A DNA stretch of 9,086 bases from Actinomycetes bacterium (lineage in GTDB: Bacteria; Actinomycetota; Acidimicrobiia; Acidimicrobiales; RAAP-2). A model generated the notes under the pieces. That model searched no databases. It saw only the letters and a program-made list of their open reading frames with translations, and was not told the DNA's origin. Of the stretch, positions 7,775-9,086 are shown in pieces. The stretch covers positions 1 to 9,086 of the forward strand of contig JAJZMN010000123.1 of assembly GCA_021850345.1 (NCBI GenBank), read 5' to 3'. Position 1 is the stretch's first letter; every line of letters starts with the position of its first letter. Made by a program: the position numbers and the translations under genes.

Positions 7775-9001
7775 CTAGCGAGCGCTGCCGAACAGCTCGC
7801 CGAGGCGCGTCACGCCCTCGACCATCGCGTCGTCGGCGATCGCATAGGAGAGCCGCAGGTAACCGGGCGCGCCGAAGGCCTCACCGGGAACGACCGCCAC
7901 CCTCGCCACGTCGATGCAGACCTCCGCGAGCTCTTCGCTCGTCTGAGGGCGGCGGCCGCCCATCTCCTTCCCCAGCAGGGCGCGGACGTCGGGAAAGGCA
8001 TAGAACGCCCCCATCGGCTCCTCGCATCCGACTCCCGGGATACTGCGCAGCATCTCGACCATCGTCTTGCGGCGCCGGTCGAACGCGTGCCGCATCGCCA
8101 TCACCGCATCGAGGTCCCCTTCCACTGCGGCGAGCGCAGCGTACTGCGAGACGTTCGCGACGTTGGAGGTCTCGTGCGACTGAACGTTCGACGCTGCAGT
8201 GACCGCGTCGACGGGACCGATCATCCAGCCGACACGCCATCCGGTCATCGCGTACGTCTTCGCCACGCCGTTCACCACGATGCAGCGGTCGCCGAGGTCA
8301 GGCACGAGCACCGGCATCGAATGGTGCACGGCGTCGCCGTACACGAGGTGCTCGTAGATCTCGTCGGCCACGACCCACAGCCCCCGGTCTGCCGCCCATC
8401 GCCCGATCTCCTCGATCTCCTCTTTCGGGTAGACCACTCCGGTCGGGTTGGATGGGGAGACGAAGAGGAGCACCTTCGTCCTCGTCGTGGTCGCGGCGTC
8501 GAGCTGCTCGACCGTCACCCTGAACCCCTGGTCGGACCCGGCGAGGACGGAGACGGGCACGCCGCCTGCCAGCATCACGGACTCGGGGTAGGTCGTCCAG
8601 TACGGCGCGCAGACGAGGACCTCGTCACCGGGGTCGCAGAGCACGGTGAACGCGTTGGCGACCGCCTGCTTCCCCCCGTTCGTGACGATCACCTGCTGGG
8701 GGGTCACGTCGTAGCCGGAGTCGCGGCGCGTCTTCTCGGCGATCGCGCTGCGCAGCTCGGGCAGCCCCGGCGTGGGCGTGTACTTGTACGCCCGGGGGTT
8801 CCGGCAGGCGGCGATCGCCGCCTCCACCACGTGCGCCGGCGTCGGGAAGTCGGGCTCTCCCGCGCCGAACCCGATGACCCGCTCCCCCGCGGCCTGGAGC
8901 GCCTTCGCCTTGGCGTCGATGGTCAGGGTCGCCGACGGAGACACTCCGGCGGCACGCGCGGAGATCCTGCGGGTTCCGGTGGCGGTGGTCACAAGTGCCA
9001 T
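7775..9001 (-). CDS. class I pyridoxal-phosphate aminotransferase, aspartate type (Ib)
   Basis: This 408-residue cytoplasmic enzyme moves amino groups between aspartate or a similar amino acid and 2-oxoglutarate. PLP-site residues are visible: Trp135 (APYWTTY), Asn185 (SPSNPTG), Asp213 (VADEIYE), Tyr216, the Schiff-base Lys248 in [16 protein letters not shown], and Arg383 (YLRLSYA), which binds the substrate carboxylate. Lys111 in TNGGKQA corresponds to the Lys that selects acidic substrates in Thermus-type subgroup Ib aspartate aminotransferases. The N-terminal SPSATL (21-26) is also typical. It may serve aspartate, prephenate or another dicarboxylate. It precedes serA by 23 nt, so a role near serine metabolism is possible but it is not of the SerC (class V) fold. 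The ATG at 9001 gives the normal N-terminus; GGGAGGGG lies about 13 nt upstream, rather far. Confidence 0.92.
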   Translation of the reverse strand: MALVTTATGTRRISARAAGVSPSATLTIDAKAKALQAAGERVIGFGAGEPDFPTPAHVVEAAIAACRNPRAYKYTPTPGLPELRSAIAEKTRRDSGYDVTPQQVIVTNGGKQAVANAFTVLCDPGDEVLVCAPYWTTYPESVMLAGGVPVSVLAGSDQGFRVTVEQLDAATTTRTKVLLFVSPSNPTGVVYPKEEIEEIGRWAADRGLWVVADEIYEHLVYGDAVHHSMPVLVPDLGDRCIVVNGVAKTYAMTGWRVGWMIGPVDAVTAASNVQSHETSNVANVSQYAALAAVEGDLDAVMAMRHAFDRRRKTMVEMLRSIPGVGCEEPMGAFYAFPDVRALLGKEMGGRRPQTSEELAEVCIDVARVAVVPGEAFGAPGYLRLSYAIADDAMVEGVTRLGELFGSAR

Positions 9002-9007
9002 GATTTC

Positions 9008-9013
9008 ACAGTG
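9008..9013 (-). promoter_or_regulatory. weak candidate -10 element of the aminotransferase-serA pair
   Basis: CACTGT on the minus strand lies 6 nt before the ATG at 9001, the same placement as the other candidate leaderless promoters here. It keeps only A2 and T6 of the -10 consensus, and the -35 region (ATGCCT with a 17-nt spacer) is poor. The remaining bases to 9086 show no gene or other structure. Confidence 0.25.
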
Positions 9014-9086
9014 ACCCCTCCCGGCCCGACAGGCATTGTCATCCCTGCGTCCCTCCTCCCCGCCGACGGTCGGTTCGGTTCGGGGC

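Noticed and set aside
6285..7778. 497-codon plus-strand open frame opposite serA
   Set aside because: Its composition is that of a complement shadow (Asp, Arg, Glu, Val rich) and it has no motif, while serA has all catalytic residues.

Overview
This is about 9 kb of very GC-rich chromosomal DNA. The gene content and start-site architecture point to the Actinomycetota, possibly a deep-branching lineage rather than a classical Mycobacterium or Streptomyces. Three things support this: a long-form LeuA, a HAD phosphatase plus GH65 pair arranged like the mycobacterial Rv3400-Rv3401 pair, and several genes whose -10-like element sits 6-7 nt before the start codon, as in leaderless transcription. 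The taxonomic call is inference from protein similarity that I recall, not from a search.

Layout from left to right. leuA (2-isopropylmalate synthase, minus strand, 23-1693) is preceded by a compact leucine attenuator (1758-1883). It has a consensus-like promoter, an apparently leaderless 10-residue leader peptide [10 protein letters not shown] with three consecutive Leu codons, a 10-bp hairpin, and an intrinsic terminator with a UUCG loop and a T-run. Between the leuA promoter and the next plus-strand gene lies an array of nine 14-bp tandem repeats (1921-2046). Two plus-strand genes follow: a 54-aa single-pass membrane microprotein (2077-2241) and a RimJ/RimL-like GNAT acetyltransferase (2281-2856) with a 15-bp in-frame triplication at its N-terminus.

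The remainder (2976-9001) is entirely minus strand, read right to left: a class I aminotransferase of the aspartate type, then serA (3-phosphoglycerate dehydrogenase) 23 nt downstream. After a 97-nt gap with its own candidate promoter comes a beta-phosphoglucomutase-like HAD protein, followed 2 nt later by a GH65 glycoside phosphorylase.

How the genes work together. The aminotransferase-serA pair fits amino-acid supply: oxidation of 3-phosphoglycerate into the serine pathway, and glutamate/aspartate transamination. The HAD-GH65 pair makes a disaccharide phosphorolysis route, in which an alpha-glucoside plus phosphate gives beta-glucose 1-phosphate, which is isomerised to glucose 6-phosphate. 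leuA performs the first committed step of leucine synthesis and appears to be controlled by leucyl-tRNA supply through the leader peptide. The strongest regulatory finding is the leuA attenuator. No phage, transposon, CRISPR or defence system was seen, and the enzymes are ordinary core-metabolism genes.
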